From: Dactylonectria macrodidyma
Taxonomy: Eukaryota > Ascomycota > Sordariomycetes > Hypocreales > Nectriaceae
Assembly: GCA_020744425.1 (NCBI GenBank)
Contig: JAGMUV010000042.1
Span: 310,001 to 374,000, forward strand
Length of the DNA stretch: 64,000 nt
Reading direction: 5' to 3'
Part shown: piece by piece, positions 1 through 10,376 of the stretch
Numbering within the stretch: the stretch's first letter is position 1
Layout of the letters: each line of letters opens with the position of its first letter
Notes under the pieces: generated by a model
Seen by the model: the letters and a program-made list of their open reading frames with translations, nothing else
Told to the model about the DNA's origin: nothing
The model's database searches: none
Translations under genes and position numbers: made by a program

Positions 1-894
1 CCTATCCTGACAGCAGATGGAAAACCAGACGAGTACGTCCAAAACTCGGGCCACGGCGAGCTATTCCAGGATTCAAAAGGCCAGTGGTGGGCTGCCGTTC
101 TTGCAGTCCGCAATGAGTCAACCTGCCAACCTCTCGGGCGTGAGACATTTCTTACCCCCGTACACTGGCCCGAGGGTAGTTGGCCGCAGATACAGCACCC
201 CAAGGCCCAGTTTGAGGTTCCCTCCCCCCTCGCTCTGCTAGTAGACGACAAGCAGAGGATATCCTTCCAGGAGAGGATCCAAAAACTTGATGCAAGACTT
301 GAAGACGTACATATCCGGGATCCAGAAACCTCGTGTTATGTTCCGCCCAAGTCCGGCGAACATAGCCCGTGGACACTATTCCCGAGCCTGGAGGATTTGG
401 CGCGACCAGTTGGGACTTCCACATTCATTGGTAATCGCCAGAGGACTTTCTACACAACCGCCACAGCAAGCATTGACCTCTCCAGCCTCAAAGGAGCGGG
501 ACATCATGGTATAATGGCCGGCCTTGCGGTATACAAGGATCACCTGCGTCACCTCCTCCTCCGCTTGGACAACAATACCAAGACTGTCGCAATGAAGGGG
601 GTGAATGGGGATACGAACCTAGACTCGACTACATGTGAGAAGACATTGGCTGTCAATGATGCAGCCCAAATTCTTCACTTCAAGATTGTCTCTTCTCCAA
701 AAGAGTATCGTGGGCTCGCGGCAGTGACGACTGGGGGCCAACGAGGAGAATGGGCCGACCTGGGAAGCTGGGAAACCAAAGACTTTGCGGCCAGAGAGAT
801 GGTAGGCCCCATCTTTGGCATCTTTGCGCATTCTGCCACAGAAGCTGGGAAGAAGGTTGGGGTTGTTTTTCAGAGCTTCACACTCTGCACTTAG
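1..894 (+). CDS. GH43 beta-xylosidase/arabinofuranosidase, 3' part
   Basis: Frame 1 is open from the first base to a TAG at 892-894 (297 residues), so the gene is cut by the window edge and lacks its N-terminus and most of the propeller catalytic domain. The visible N-terminal part has the conserved last-blade signature of GH43 enzymes: GHGELFQD, then QWWAAVLAVR, then GRETFLTPVHWPEGSWP. The rest is the C-terminal beta-sandwich (concanavalin-like) domain found in GH43 beta-xylosidases, ending in GPIFGIFAHS and VVFQSFTL. Family knowledge: such enzymes release xylose or arabinose from xylo-oligosaccharides or arabinoxylan. Whether this protein is secreted cannot be seen because the signal region is missing. 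No intron is needed in the visible part. Substrate is inferred from the family only. Confidence 0.88.
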   Translation, partial: PILTADGKPDEYVQNSGHGELFQDSKGQWWAAVLAVRNESTCQPLGRETFLTPVHWPEGSWPQIQHPKAQFEVPSPLALLVDDKQRISFQERIQKLDARLEDVHIRDPETSCYVPPKSGEHSPWTLFPSLEDLARPVGTSTFIGNRQRTFYTTATASIDLSSLKGAGHHGIMAGLAVYKDHLRHLLLRLDNNTKTVAMKGVNGDTNLDSTTCEKTLAVNDAAQILHFKIVSSPKEYRGLAAVTTGGQRGEWADLGSWETKDFAAREMVGPIFGIFAHSATEAGKKVGVVFQSFTLCT

Positions 895-954
895 AGCTAC
901 GCGAGTATGGACTTGTTGTTTCACTCTGCCTTGCCTCGAACTAGGCAATCATAT

Positions 955-1165
955 TGTCACAACTATCACCAGACTCTAAGGTCATGTTTGCTTTTTTGTG
1001 CCCTCATGACGGGCCACAGGCTCGAGCCCCTGAAGGCTCGGATCCCTGACTTAGGTCACGAGACCGTCTTTTCCTTCATGTATATAAGGGCTGATTTAGG
1101 CCCTTCAAATAGCTAGAAATCAAGAGCTTCTATTCACATCACAATGCACCCTTCCTATCCGATGC
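955..1165 (+). repeat. LTR-like dispersed repeat, copy 1
   Basis: This stretch starts with a TGTCAC...CTATCA motif, has AAGGCTCGGAT near 1033 and a TATA-like TATATAAGG at about 1080. It ends in a well conserved segment of about 55 bp (1113-1165) that recurs at 35015-35068. The order of shared blocks matches copy 2 at 34822-35071. A TATA box followed by a conserved downstream segment suggests a solo LTR fragment, but no coding part or target duplication was found. Confidence 0.5.
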
Positions 1166-2132
1166 AACTCATATCTCACACCATTTTAGAGCAGAAGTAG
1201 AAAGAAGGACAAAAATGAAACAACACTGGTTTTTCTCTCAAGCAAAGGAAATGAAATTGAACACACACTTGTGACGAGAGCCACGCGCCACGCGACACTC
1301 GCCTGCCATAAAAAGCATCCCAAAAACATCATATGCGCCGGGTGCACCCACCTCCTAGAAGCGTCAGTGGAACCAGCCATCGGCCAATCTACCAGGAGAC
1401 TAGTTGTTCCTTTTCTTCTTGGGCCTAGGAGGTGCCATTCTGGCCGGCCAAAAACTGGATGCATCATCTGATCTGAGCCCTTGAACTCCTTTGCGGGCGC
1501 GTCCTCGAGCCCTCATTCAGCCGGAGCATGGCTGGTTCGATCCTTTGGTTCTCCCGCGATGCGGTCGTGAGGCCGCCCGTCGGTACATGGATCGTCTTTG
1601 GGCTCCTGCTCTACCTTGTTTTCCAGTTCCTCTTGTTTACTACGTAGACTCGTTCAGGCTACGGATACGGCCAAGCGAGAGGGGGCTCAAGGCGACAGGG
1701 GCCTGTTCCCGATGTTGTCAGCGCTAACGGCCCGGTACTCAGATTCAGGCGAGGGGATCCTCAGCCCCCGGATCAGCCCATTTCATCGTCCTGCGGCTGG
1801 CTCGGGGTAAGTTCCCTTGGATCAGTCTGGATTAACAACATACGAAACATGCATCACTTCTCGAGTGGTGTCGAAGTTTCAACACAGACGTTGGACGGAA
1901 CAAATGTCGCTCATTGCTCACTTTGTGTTGCTTGTTTACAATCGCTGGCCTCGCTTGCTCCACTCTCCACTTTGCTCGATAGATTCTTGACCAGGTGGTT
2001 ACTAAAATAGGAGAAGTGGCCATCTTCCAAGTCCGGCCAATCCACACCCCAAACACGTACCGGTAGAAAATAGTACACAAATGAGCGTTCAGCTGTACCA
2101 GGATCACGGCTTGGCTTCAGTGTCCTCCAGAG
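1166..2132. other. Intergenic, no supported gene
   Basis: No convincing gene. A short frame from 1527 reads MAGSILWFSRD and then a hydrophobic stretch before a TAG near 1645; the following codons stay open for about 50 residues. It could be a broken gene, but no family was recognised. Confidence 0.4.
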
Positions 2133-3397
2133 TCAGCGAGACATGCTTTCCTCCCCAGCTGGCATTGTCCTCATCGATGACTGGGCCGACATCTCGCGAA
2201 GAGCAACATTGTCAAATCCTCGTTCCTCCAGAATCAGATCCTCTTCAGACCTGGAATCAGTCACCTGAAACCAGGTGCCTCTGGGCTTCGTAGGCAAAGA
2301 GCCGCTGTTCATGCGAGTTCCCGACTGCATCGAAGGGAAGCGACCACCGCTGTTGGGTTCCGTCACGTAGTGGCTCAGAAGACCAGGGAAGAGTTTGGAC
2401 ACCAGAGGTTTGAGGGTCATTGCACAGGGACATATAATGGCGACATTAACCTCAATGCATGTCCAGACAATGACTTCGATGTCATAGGAATATTCTCTCT
2501 TCGAGTCCGTGACGACAGCGTTGAACCGGAGCGCTGAGACGACAGAGACACTGATATGGTTTTGTCAGATTCCATGTCATCGGCAAACGGGCATGGGTAC
2601 CCACAAGAATCCGATGGTAAAGATGCATCCCAAGACGATCCTCTGCCGGAGAGTAGCCTTCAAGGCGGCGACGACCGGCAGAGGCAAGAGAACGATTAAG
2701 AAGTCGGTGACGACGTGCATCGAAAACCCTGCGAACCAGTATGTTCTCGAATGGCATTTCCCCGTTACCGTGCGGTCCCACACAGCGCTGAGAGGAACGC
2801 ACGCCGTGGCAACGACGATGATGTGGAAGGTTGACGATATCACAACCACGGCGATCAAGGCGTAAGTCCAGCGTTTATAGATGCTATGGCTGAATATTTT
2901 GATATAAAGAATAAGAGTAGAAAGTTTGGTCATGAGGAGGGCCACAGGATAGAAGAGAATGGAGGTCCAGCCGCACTGTGAGGTCACGTCAGGAACAGTT
3001 GCTCTGCAGATGATGCAGTACATCAATGAGTTGAGATAAAGGGTGAAATAACGTACTCTGGCCAAGTTCACGACGTTCGCAGGATCAATGTCGCCGGCAT
3101 GCCGTCCCAGCCCAAAGGCGGCTTCTGCGCTGCATTGTTAGCCGGCGACGTCCATGCCACGAGGATGGGTTTGTACGTACGTGCGATCACGCTAGCAGAA
3201 AGTGCTGCAGAACCAACAAAGGCCAGTAAAATGAACCAGTCCTCGAGACCAAAGACCTTGACGATGAAGCAGCGGGTGTAAACTCTGGCCCAGACAAAGG
3301 CGGTGCCAATGGCCCAAGTCACCGACGCGCAGACAATTATGGTGCTCTGGCGCGTTTCCCCGGGGTTGGAGATTACCTCTGACCGTTCTAAGAACAT
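2133..3397 (-). CDS. Fungal rhodopsin-domain (PTH11/SAT4-like) membrane protein
   Basis: Hand-built model on the minus strand: exons 3181-3397, 3057-3124, 2605-2975 and 2133-2550, total 357 residues. The three introns have good signals: GTACGT with a CTAAC branch and CAG; GTACGT...CAG (81 bp); GTGGGT with CTGAC and CAG (54 bp). The protein shows the order of motifs of the fungal rhodopsin domain family: a first membrane span followed by RVYTRC, FGLEDW, GLGRHAGDID, LLMTKLSTLILYIKIF, CVPLSAVWD, DFLIVLLPLPVV, and FFVSVVSALRF before the last span. A polar tail of about 90 residues follows KPLVSKLFPG. No CFEM domain precedes it. Relatives sit in the plasma membrane; some act as PTH11-type surface sensors and many have no known ligand. 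The ATG at 3397 is the first in frame after an upstream stop. Confidence 0.85.
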
Positions 3398-4419
3398 GTT
3401 GATAGGCGAGTAGCTCGCAGAATCTGTGCCGGAAGTTGTAATGGCCCTCTGGCGTTGGTGTGTGTTGAGTTAACGTTGTGGACGGGAGACTGGTTTTGGA
3501 TTTGCGAACCATGCCGGTTTAATATAACGTTCTTACCCCAGAAAGACTGCACGGTTCTCCGGTACCCCGTGGGGAACCCTGTAGCTCTTCACCCTCCACC
3601 ATCACACCTTTCAGTCAGCTCAGGGGCGCCTCGCTTGAAGGCGTTCCCAAAAGGGAACGCCATGCTGCAAGGAGTTCCATTCTGGGAACGCCTCTGAAGG
3701 TCGAATAAAACGCTCAGGAGCGTCGATGTGGCACACGCAAACGACACTCAAGGGTTTTCAACGCCGCACTTGGTCTCGAGGCGAATGTAGCAAGGATGTT
3801 TTGGTCAGCCCAGGGTTTGAATGGTATTGGGGCAGCATCTATGGCTCCGCCTTCTGCAATATCTCTTGCATACAGCAAAAAAGTCCGATTCACTTCTAGA
3901 GCCAAATGCCTGTGGGATGACTGTCGCTCTAGCAGTTGCTGATTGCGGAGTTCTTAAAGGCTTATGTTATGAGAGGCGTCTCCTTGCGGTTTTTCTCTTT
4001 CCCCCTCTTCTTTTGGTTTTAATTCTTCTTCATACAGGCTCACCAGTCATCCATATATGCAGTCACCGTGCCCTTAAGGAGAACGGCTTCTGTGACAATG
4101 TTATTGATCTGCTAAAGCCCGGAGCGTGTTAGAGAGCGAAGGACATTGGCGTACTTAAAGGAGATGTGCTGCGTAGTATCAGAAGCGCGTTATAAACGAT
4201 TTTCTAAAGGTAAAGGAGAGGAAAAAGTCGGATTAATCGCTTCCTTAGCTGAGAATTGCTCCTTCAGGAGGTAAGCAATTGTAGGCTGGTCTATATGAGG
4301 GAATATGCTGGGTATTTCCAAGCCCGAGACGATATTACGTACGGTGTATCCTTCGTCGAAGATCTCCTTTTTTTCCAACACTAATTAGTATATATTCTTA
4401 GGAGAAAAGGAAGGCTTAA
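3398..4419. other. Intergenic with tandem hairpins
   Basis: No gene supported. Contains the hairpin pair described separately at 3640-3692 and low-information open frames. The part from about 4100 may be the degraded downstream end of the neighbouring transposon, but no terminal repeat was found. Confidence 0.4.
3640..3692. repeat. Two tandem hairpins built on GGGAACGCC
   Basis: GGCGTTCCC at 3640-3648, four A, then GGGAACGCC at 3653-3661 form a perfect 9-bp stem. Immediately after, GGAGTTCC (3671) pairs imperfectly with a second GGGAACGCC at 3684-3692. Function unknown. Confidence 0.7.
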
Positions 4420-5510
4420 ATCACCTGAAAGCTGTATGCAAAATTAAGGGGAGAGAAGGTGATGTTTCCCTTACGCAGCGATCGCTGGATCGTCTTCTGG
4501 TTAGCATCCTAAGCGGCTGGAACACTCCTATATCCATATCAATTGGTTATAAGATATAAGTTGAATGAGCAGGTAAAAGAGATACCACATTTGCACAATA
4601 CTCTCTGAACCTAAATGCGCTGTGCCCAGTGAATCCATCCAACACAAGAAGGCGGAAAACACTGCCAACCTGACAATAAGAAACTGGTAGCACATCGTCT
4701 TGAATATGCTTATGCACAGGATCGCGATGGTGCTCATAACAGCCAAACCACTCTGCAAAGACGAAGTCCCGGCTCTGTGCCGTAGCAGACTTCTCCCACG
4801 AGCGACGGCAGAAATGAACTGCCCGTATTGACAATGGTACAGGTCTCTCTGTTCGACGGGTCGAGGGTGTGGCAACGTTTCTTACTCTTTCCGCGGACGA
4901 TGAGGCACTGAATGCACTCTTGAATGCAGCCGATTCCGGCTGCATCCTAGCCCTCTGAGGCGTTAATCTTGTAGGTAGTTCCTTATGGTCTAAGTAAGTT
5001 ACACAAACTAAGTGTTCAGGTTAGTATTGCCTTAGGCTTCCTAGGACTCACGGGATTGTTCTACTGCTTTCAGGGTGTCTTCTCTAGCTTAGGAGGGTCG
5101 TTACAGAACTGGGAATACCACACCCTGCCGACTAGCTTAGATTCAGGTTTCTGCAGAGTCGTAGAGCGTTGGTGGCGTTCTCAATCTCAGGCTTCGAGTC
5201 TGGGAAGCCTGATCTTTCCATCCGAATATAAAAGCCCACGATGGCATCTTCCTCCTCTTCTGATAAGATTCGTGGTCTTCCGCGATGACGTGGATCAGGA
5301 TTCTGAAGCTTCTTTATGAGCCGATCGACGGCAGCTCGTGAGGAGGCGTTGTATTTAGTAGTTGCGGCCCTGGCTGAGAGTGGCTTTGTCAGTTGTGAGG
5401 AGGAAGTTCGATGGTGCCGATTGGCGAAGCTGACACGTGATTGGATCACCTCTGGGGGGGGGCAGGAGGTTAGCCGTGGAAGTGACAATGAAGAAAGACG
5501 CAAAAGTGCC
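4420..5510 (-). pseudogene. Degraded pogo/Fot1-like DDE transposase
   Basis: Two fragments of one transposase lie in order on the minus strand. The upstream fragment (5503 to about 5132) carries the CENP-B/Tc5-type helix-turn-helix pattern RGRPRILSEEEEDAIVGF followed by RSGFPDS. The downstream fragment (4945 to about 4430) carries the catalytic-core pattern RLLVLDGFTGH, then SLLPAHSTYIL, then PIDMDIGVFQPL after an in-frame TAA. The first Asp block and roughly 200 residues between the fragments are missing, and the frame is lost between them. The TAA sits where relatives have a Gln codon, so a C-to-T change (as RIP makes) would explain it. No terminal inverted repeats were identified. The element is clearly dead. 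Confidence 0.75.
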
Positions 5511-5976
5511 GTTTTTTACGGTCTTATGTCTCTTTTTTTTGGTGTGGAATGTATACAAATTGAAGACGCGTCATGATGAGGGCCGTCTCGCAATTTTGGG
5601 CCTACCCTAGATGAGCCAACGGGTAAGAGAATGCTTGAATGTTAGTGGAAAACAGCTAACTTAGGGTGAGCTAGCTCCTATGGAGAGCAAAATGCTAGAG
5701 TCGGATGCGTTACACATTCTTGCTGACAATCAGCATATGCTATAATCAAGAAGACACGTTGGTTATTGTGCTATTTTTGCCCGGCTATCAAACGTACCGT
5801 GGAGCACTTCCTATTCCATATGATGACTAGGGAAAAAAAAGAAAGACGATAACAAGAAAAGAACAAAAGAAGAAAAGAAAGAGGGTCAGAAGAAGACAGA
5901 TACAACATTCTACATTATCTAGTCATTAAACCCCCTTCTTTCACCTCGTCCTCAATCACACCCTTTACTCCCACCC
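5511..5976. other. Intergenic, 3' region of the GH3 gene
   Basis: Nothing coding was seen. A purine-rich run at about 5830-5885 and the 3' flank of the minus-strand GH3 gene. Confidence 0.4.
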
Positions 5977-8850
5977 TCAATCAATCTTCAAGACACCTTT
6001 GAGTGGCAGCTTACGGCTACTCGAGCCCACAAAGATCTTGTATTCGCCGCTCTGTAGTCGCCACTTCTGAGCCACGGTATCCCAGACGCTCAAATCCCTA
6101 CGGTTCAACTTGAAAGTGACCTTTGTCGTCTTTCCGGGCTTGATGGCGGGCTTGTCGAACCCGCGGAGCTGCCTGGCGGGGCGCCCGGGGATGCCCACGT
6201 ACAGCTGCGCCGCTTCGGCGCCGCTCACTCGACCGGTGTTCTTCACCTCTACCGTGACGACCGCCACGGTATCCCACAAGTCAGCTTGACCGCCCTCAAC
6301 GATGCGTCCGCTGGGGTACTCTGCGTGGTTAGACTTGGCGTTGCGAATCTTGAGGTTGCTGTAGCTGAAGGTGGTGTAGCTGAGGCCAAAGCCGAACTCG
6401 TAGCGAGGCTCGGTTCCTTCGCGGTCAAAGCGGCGGTAGTCAACATAGACGCCCTCTGAGAAGTTGCTCTGAGGGAATATGCTGAACTTACCCTCAGCTG
6501 GGGTGTGAGAGAGTAACTCGCCATAGTCTGTCTCGTTCTTGGCGACGGTGTAGGGAAGCTTTCCAGAGAAGTTGTCTCGCCCGTAGAGAAGAGACACCAG
6601 AGCCTTGCCGGTATCTTGACCTGGAAGATGGCCAAAGATGACGGCAGTGACATTGGGGTGGTCGATCCACTGGTCAACGAGGCGGGTTCCAGCATTGTGG
6701 AGGACGACGATTGTGTTCGGGCACTTCTTGGCCACGTTGAGGATCAGTCCATCGGTGTAGTCGTCTCTCAAGCCAGCGCGATCGAATGCTTCAGTGGAGT
6801 AGGCATTGCCAAAGACAAGACAAGCATCGCTAACACCGACAACCTCGGGGTTAGGAGAGGTAAAGTCCCAGAATATCTGCGTGTCATCCTCGTCGGCCTG
6901 GTTCGTAAGTGCGTGGAACGGAGAGAAGAAGGTAGCCAGCGACGTTGCGCCAGAACCGCCTCCAGACACAATGGTGCCGTTCAAGGCTATCTGCGAGATA
7001 CTTGTGTAGAAACCTGCGAGCACATGACTGAGCTTTGCGATAAGGTCACCAGCATTCGCGGGCTGCCACGCGACGTTCCAGGCAGAAGGACCGGGGTTTC
7101 CGACCATGTTTGTGTCAGAAGCTTTGGCCGAGTACCCAAGAATCGATAGCATCTTGGGCTTCTTCAGGGGCAGGGCATTGTTGACGTTCTTGACCAGCAC
7201 ATGACCCTCGACGGCTGACTGCAGCAATATAGGCTTATCGGCCGCGTCTCGAGCCTCTACAATGGGGTGCGGCAGCGCGAGGTTGCTCGCTATGCCAATT
7301 CCTGGATTTGGGAAACCCTTGTCCTGCTTCATACGGTACCAGGGGGTAATGATCCTGCGCAGGAGGGTCAGCATCGCACTTCAGTGTCGCTGGCATGCTC
7401 GGAAATATACCTGACGGCCATATCGTTGAGTCTGGACTCGGGTACAGTGCCATTCTCAATGGCTTCAACCAACTTCGGGCCCCAGAATTCACCTGGGCCC
7501 GGCATCGCCATGTCCAGGCCGGCGAGGGCGGAACTGGCCCCAGAGTACATAGCATTCCAGTCTGAGATGACGAATCCCTTTCACGTCCTCCGTTAGCATG
7601 ATAGTAGAAAGAGTCAGAGCGCACTGTCTTCTCACCTGAAAGCCAAGCTCTGTTTTCAAGAGCCCGTTGAGTGCCTTGCTGTTCTGGCAGCTATACGAGT
7701 TGTTCACCCTCTGGTACGAGCACATGATGTTTCCAGTGCCCGCGTGGACAGCGTCTTGGAAAGGCCTGTGATGCCATGATGGTCAGTCAGCGAAGCTGTC
7801 GCTCAAGAGGACAGAGCAGAGGATGTTCTCACCAGAGGTAGAGCTCATGCATGGTAGCGTCGTCAATGTTGGAGGATACCGAATGTCCTTTGGGTGTCGG
7901 GGAGCGGTACATCTCTTGCTCCTGGGCAATGAAGTGCTAGAGGTGCAACCAGTCAGCAATGCAGCCGCACGCAAACTTTCGTGTTATGAAGACACGTACC
8001 TTTGTGCTGGTGATGACTCCTCTCTCCTGAACGCCGGCCACTGTCTCGTAGATAAGGGTGCCACTGAGATAAGGGTCGATTGAGTAAGCTTCAGGTAAGA
8101 AAAGTGAGCTTTTGCTGTCGATGGCTGATTGTCTAGCCACCTACCTTCCCAAGCACGTCCTCCTGTCACCACTCGACCCAGGGGACCGATAGAAGGCCCA
8201 AGCATGATGTTGACTCCCTTCCTCTTGAACTCGCCAGCCATTGCCGCGGCTCTCTTGTGAGCCAGCTCCTTGTTCCATCTACCAGCAATGTCAGTAACCA
8301 CCATGGGCGGCGGGCGATCTGGCCGAAGGGAGGGGTCCATACGAGGCACCAACATGAATGTTGCTGGACCAAGAGTGCACAAAATCCGTGTTATGAACGC
8401 CGTGGCCAGCATCGTGTAGACACATACCAGGGAAGCTAAGGCGCTCGATGGGGGAGATTATCCCCGCGCAGCCCGTGTCATGGACGGCTCCAGCAGTGAG
8501 ATTGACCTTTTCTTGAATCGTCAATTTCGAAACAAATGTCTCAGCCTTGGCGATGGCATCCGCCCATTTTCCCTCCTTGGCCGTGGGTGCTACAGACGTC
8601 GGGCAGTGTCAGCAATAGCCTAACAAGATAAGCTCCTCCATGGATCACGAGTTGTGGGATACTTTTATTTTATCTTTTTCTTGAGGGAGGGGGGCTGGCT
8701 GCTCCCCATCATGCAGATGGAACCCAACAACTCACGCGAGGGATAAACAGGAGGCGACTGGCCGTAAAAGTACGAGTCCTGCTTGATGACGCTCTGGGCA
8801 CCGGCGCCGCCCGCAAGAAGTACGGCGGCATAAAAGGATGCACGAACCAT
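5977..8850 (-). CDS. Secreted GH3 beta-glucosidase
   Basis: Eight exons on the minus strand: 8736-8850, 8343-8589, 8145-8278, 8000-8088, 7833-7936, 7636-7765, 7411-7577, 5977-7354; all phases agree, giving 787 residues. A signal peptide ([18 protein letters not shown]) precedes [15 protein letters not shown]. The GH3 N-domain follows with [34 protein letters not shown] and [12 protein letters not shown]. The nucleophile Asp is in GFVISDW, at about residue 279. The GH3 C-domain and a C-terminal fibronectin-III-like domain ([11 protein letters not shown]...LRGFDK) complete the family architecture at normal length. Known role: hydrolysis of terminal beta-glucosyl residues, for example cellobiose, outside the cell. 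Introns are 56-146 bp with GTGAGT/GTACGT/GTAGGT-type donors. Regulation is not evident from the sequence; carbon catabolite control would be an inference from the family. Confidence 0.93.
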
Positions 8851-10376
8851 GGTAGCTATACAGAGCTCGTTGATTGGAAATTGGCAAAGACAGAGGCGTG
8901 GTCGCTGCTAGAGTAATAGAGTAACCTAGGATGGACACCAGAAGGCCAAAGCATTTTTTTATAGCTACCTCCTTCGGTTCCTCAGTCCTCCAAGGGTCAT
9001 GGTGATCATAATTGCGTCCTCGGTAATATACTGACCAAGACCCCATGCTCAATGACTGTCTGGGCAAATCCCAGCGAATTATTGAGTGCCAAGGGAGTTG
9101 CACGATTGATGAAATCTGCCGGGTGCCGGTGTTCCAGTCAAGCACTAAGAGCGCAAGCCTGCTGGTCATGGACATGGATGTGATCAACTGAACAACTCGA
9201 CTGTCGTCTGTAGAACATGCAAGCTTGGACGGGCAAATATTGTCGTCTCGGCAAGCGTAAATCGCCGGACAAAGCGTGCGCGAATGCATTGCATGTTACG
9301 TCCTGGCATGGCCCGGTCCGCAACCTGCAGGTAGACCCACGCTTATCCAGAACGGATCAGATCAAACGTCGGACTGGCAGATCACTACGGGACCTATCCG
9401 AGTCACCGGTGATCCAGGGGCGACCCCCATGATTGGGTCTACATACCTGAGTAGACAGGACCCTCGAAGCTTCTCTTAGAACTGTACATTGCCTCTCAGC
9501 TATCAATACAACTCGATTGCCTCAATCTCCTGACCGCTGCGCATCATCCTGATTGACTATTATCTAACGTAACTTGCCCCCTCCGTGAGTGACATACCTA
9601 ACTGTACCAACATGAACCCACGGTTTAATGTTCCCTCAGGAAGCCCCGCTTGACCTCTCCTATACCCTGCACAGGCTAGTATTAAGCACGACCGTTACAT
9701 TGCATCGCAAAGGGTCCCAGGGATCCCTGGCCTCTGTGGCAATGCGGGGTCCGGCTGGCACTGGACCGGATACTTAAGTTATGTCGGCTTGTTGAGTGGA
9801 TCTAGCGGCAACGGGAACTAACGGACCGGAAGTACGAGGATACCTTGCAGATCGATTAATCGATTATTCAGTATGCTGCCGGTCAACTAACTAGTAAGGC
9901 CAGCGATCAGAATCCGGTACGAAGTTAAGGTAGTTTATGCTAGTGAGCTCCGTCCCAATAAGATAATAACCTAACCTAACCCCCCACCCCCCCCGGAGGG
10001 GGACGAGAAACGTGCCAAGCCGGGAAACCCCCTTTTCATTCGTTAATAACCGGCCGGGTTTTTTGTTGGATTCCGTTTCCAAACAGCACCGGCGGCTTTT
10101 ATGTTTCCCTCACTTCGACACCCACGATGTTGTTGCTTGCGTATATCTAGGGTTGGAATCTTGCTTCAATAGCTGGTCTTCTAATGAGGAGCTTTCTCTG
10201 CAATCTCGCGGCCTGAAATCACCTTTTGCCAGCTATCTGTGACCCCAAACACTAGGCAACAGAAGGAGTCAAATTAGGCCATAAGACAAGACAAGCAGTG
10301 CTAAAGCTACGCCATCTGGTCTTCGTTTTTTTTCGAGTTCAGTTACCCCCTCTATACCTGAGATTTAGTCTTCGAG
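8851..10376. other. Long intergenic region between divergent GH3 and carboxylesterase genes
   Basis: About 1.5 kb between two divergently transcribed secreted hydrolase genes, so it contains both promoters. No gene, repeat family or RNA gene was recognised. A run CCTAACCTAACC followed by C-rich sequence lies at about 9966-9993. Confidence 0.5.

Noticed and set aside
1520..1560. GGTTCGATCC, a tRNA T-loop-like motif
   Set aside because: The flanking bases do not pair into a T-stem and no cloverleaf can be drawn.
1527..1800. Frame MAGSILWFSRD with hydrophobic segment and downstream continuation
   Set aside because: Interrupted by a stop and no family or intron found; mentioned only as intergenic content.
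6616..7149. 177-codon plus-strand frame inside the GH3 gene
   Set aside because: Antisense shadow of a strongly supported exon.
9966..9993. CCTAACCTAACC followed by C-rich run
   Set aside because: Only two units, single place, no other telomere-like or subtelomere feature.
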